Below are positions 63,010-64,000 of a DNA stretch of 64,000 nt, piece by piece. A model generated the notes under the pieces. That model did no database searches. It was not told the DNA's origin and saw only the letters and a list, made by a program, of their open reading frames with translations. Position 1 is the stretch's first letter; each line of letters opens with the position of its first letter. The position numbers were made by a program, and so were the translations under genes. Origin of the DNA: Ensifer sesbaniae (GTDB lineage: Bacteria; Pseudomonadota; Alphaproteobacteria; Rhizobiales; Rhizobiaceae). The stretch spans positions 496,001 to 560,000 of the forward strand of contig NZ_JABEKU010000001.1 of NCBI RefSeq assembly GCF_013283665.1, in the 5' to 3' direction.

Positions 63010-63828
63010 TCAAAGGCTGAAATTGTCGCCGAGATAGAGCCGGCGCACGTCAGGATTGGTGACGATGTCGTTGGCGCGACCATGGGTCAGTACTTCGCCG
63101 GCATGGATGATGTAGGCGCGGTCGATGAGGCCGAGCGTCTCGCGGACATTGTGGTCGGTGATGAGTACGCCGATGCCGCGCGAGGTGAGGTGACGGACGA
63201 GCGCCTGGATATCGGCGACCGAAATCGGATCGACGCCGGCGAACGGTTCGTCCAGCAGCATGAAGGTCGGATCGGTCGCAAGTGCGCGGGCGATTTCGAG
63301 GCGCCGCCGCTCGCCACCCGAGAGCGCAATCGCCGGGGACTTGCGCAGGTGGCTGATGTTGAACTCGCCGAGCAGATCGTTGAGTTTGCTTTCGCGGCGC
63401 TCCAAATTCTTGTCATGGACCTCGAGCACGGCGCGGATGTTTTCCTCGACCGTCAGTCCGCGAAAGATCGACGCTTCCTGCGGCAGGTAGCCGACGCCAA
63501 GACGCGCGCGGCGGTACATCGGCATGGTCGTGACGTCGTTGCCGTTGATCTCGATCGAGCCTTCGTCGACCGGCACGAGGCCGGTGATCATGTAGAAGCA
63601 GGTGGTCTTGCCGGCGCCGTTTGGTCCAAGCAGGCCCACGGCTTCACCGCGGCGCACCACCAGTGAAACGCCGTTGACGACCCGGCGCTCGCGATAGGCC
63701 TTCGTCAGGCCGCGCGCGATCAGCGTGCCGTCGTAACGCGCCTTGTCGACCGCGTGTCCGGTAACGACCGCGACTGTCGCCGACGGCTTGCGGACCCGTT
63801 TGCGCTTGTGAAGGAAGGGAAAGTGCAC
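63010..63828 (-). CDS. lptB: LPS export ABC transporter ATP-binding protein LptB
   Basis: 272 residues. After a basic extension of about 30 residues: Walker A LLGPNGAGKTT (about 68-78), YLPQEASIFRGLTVEENIRA, signature LSGGERRRLEIARAL (about 169), LLDEPFAGVDP, and the switch His in ITDHNVRETL. It powers the LptBFGC bridge that moves LPS to the outer membrane. Start is a GTG at 63828, twelve bases after lptA. Confidence 0.96.
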   Translation of the reverse strand: MHFPFLHKRKRVRKPSATVAVVTGHAVDKARYDGTLIARGLTKAYRERRVVNGVSLVVRRGEAVGLLGPNGAGKTTCFYMITGLVPVDEGSIEINGNDVTTMPMYRRARLGVGYLPQEASIFRGLTVEENIRAVLEVHDKNLERRESKLNDLLGEFNISHLRKSPAIALSGGERRRLEIARALATDPTFMLLDEPFAGVDPISVADIQALVRHLTSRGIGVLITDHNVRETLGLIDRAYIIHAGEVLTHGRANDIVTNPDVRRLYLGDNFSL

Positions 63829-63840
63829 GAGCGGTCTACG

Positions 63841-64000
63841 TCAGTTTTGCTTGCGGGACTTCGGGTCGAGCTGGATCTGCACGCGGCCGCCACAGGCTTC
63901 GAGTTGAGCCTCTCCGGTTTTCATCTGAACATTGAGTTGGCAGCCGACGAAGACGTTCTTGCCTTCCGACAACACGACCTTGTCGCCCTTGAGCACGAAG
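63841..64000 (-). CDS. lptA: LPS transport periplasmic protein LptA, C-terminal end
   Basis: Only the last 52 codons are inside the window; the gene continues beyond its right edge. The visible end reads KGDKVVLSEGKNVFVGCQLN, then VQMKTGEAQLEACGGRVQIQ and LDPKSRKQN, which is the OstA/LptA repeat style. LptA bridges inner and outer membrane for LPS. Its place before lptB is the usual operon order. Confidence 0.85.
   Translation of the reverse strand, partial: FVLKGDKVVLSEGKNVFVGCQLNVQMKTGEAQLEACGGRVQIQLDPKSRKQN

Noticed and set aside
61126-63666. 846-codon open frame on the plus strand
   Set aside because: It lies antisense to rpoN and lptB, both certain genes. Its length comes from GC-rich third-position bias; no domain is visible.
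1-64000. tRNA or rRNA genes
   Set aside because: No stretch with a tRNA cloverleaf (GGTTCGAATCC-type T arm) or conserved rRNA sequence was noticed. A covariance-model search would be needed to be certain.

Overview
The window reads as a 64 kb piece of the main chromosome of a Rhizobiaceae bacterium, most like Ensifer/Sinorhizobium. The basis is high GC content with alphaproteobacterial codon use, the gene sets ubiE-ubiB/mutM, enoyl-CoA hydratase-rpsT-dnaA, rph-rdgB-hemW/hrcA-grpE and lptA-lptB-rpoN-hpf-ptsN, an iolCDEB cluster beside an RpiR-type iolR, and dispersed palindromic elements of the kind known as RIME in rhizobia. The species cannot be fixed from sequence reading alone.

Region by region: 1-3.6 kb holds the 3' end of prfC, a B3/B4-domain protein, an EamA exporter and an AraC regulator. 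3.8-16.1 kb is a complete nitrate assimilation locus: the NasT-NasS sensor pair, the nrtABC transporter, nirBD nitrite reductase, the nitrate reductase and cysG for siroheme. 16.2-17.3 kb has a DUF2268-like metallopeptidase and a GFA-family protein. 17.5-25.8 kb is an inositol catabolic cluster (iolB, iolE, iolD, iolC, iolR and a Gfo/Idh dehydrogenase, all on the minus strand). 26-37.3 kb is a loose accessory stretch: class II amidotransferase, coaBC, ABC-F protein, CDF and MFS transporters, deaminase, ankyrin protein, SDR, small secreted protein and GNAT, with at least two broken genes. 37.5-44.9 kb is core: ubiB, ubiE, mutM, enoyl-CoA hydratase, rpsT and dnaA. An intact IS630-family element sits just past the dnaA terminator. 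46-51.4 kb contains a LysR/EamA pair and a YCII-sigma factor-DoxX group of the ECF42 (sigma-DGPF) type. 51.5-64 kb is core: hemW, rdgB, rph, hrcA, grpE, then a sugar-lactone oxidase with an SDR and a LuxR regulator, then ptsN, hpf, rpoN, lptB and the end of lptA.

How parts work together: nrtA appears to be controlled in layers. NtrC-like sites follow nasS, a near-perfect sigma54 -24/-12 promoter comes next, and a leader RNA starts with an ANTAR-type hexaloop hairpin and ends in a U-run just before nrtA, so NasT released from NasS by nitrate could antiterminate transcription. The iol genes carry repeated GGAA-N6-TTY motifs upstream of iolC, iolR and the dehydrogenase, consistent with IolR repression. 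The ECF42-type sigma factor has two identical candidate promoters (TGTCGG-N17-CGTC), one before its own operon and one before the adjacent DoxX gene. Upstream of dnaA, four GANTC (CcrM methylation) sites lie on an exact 11-bp register.
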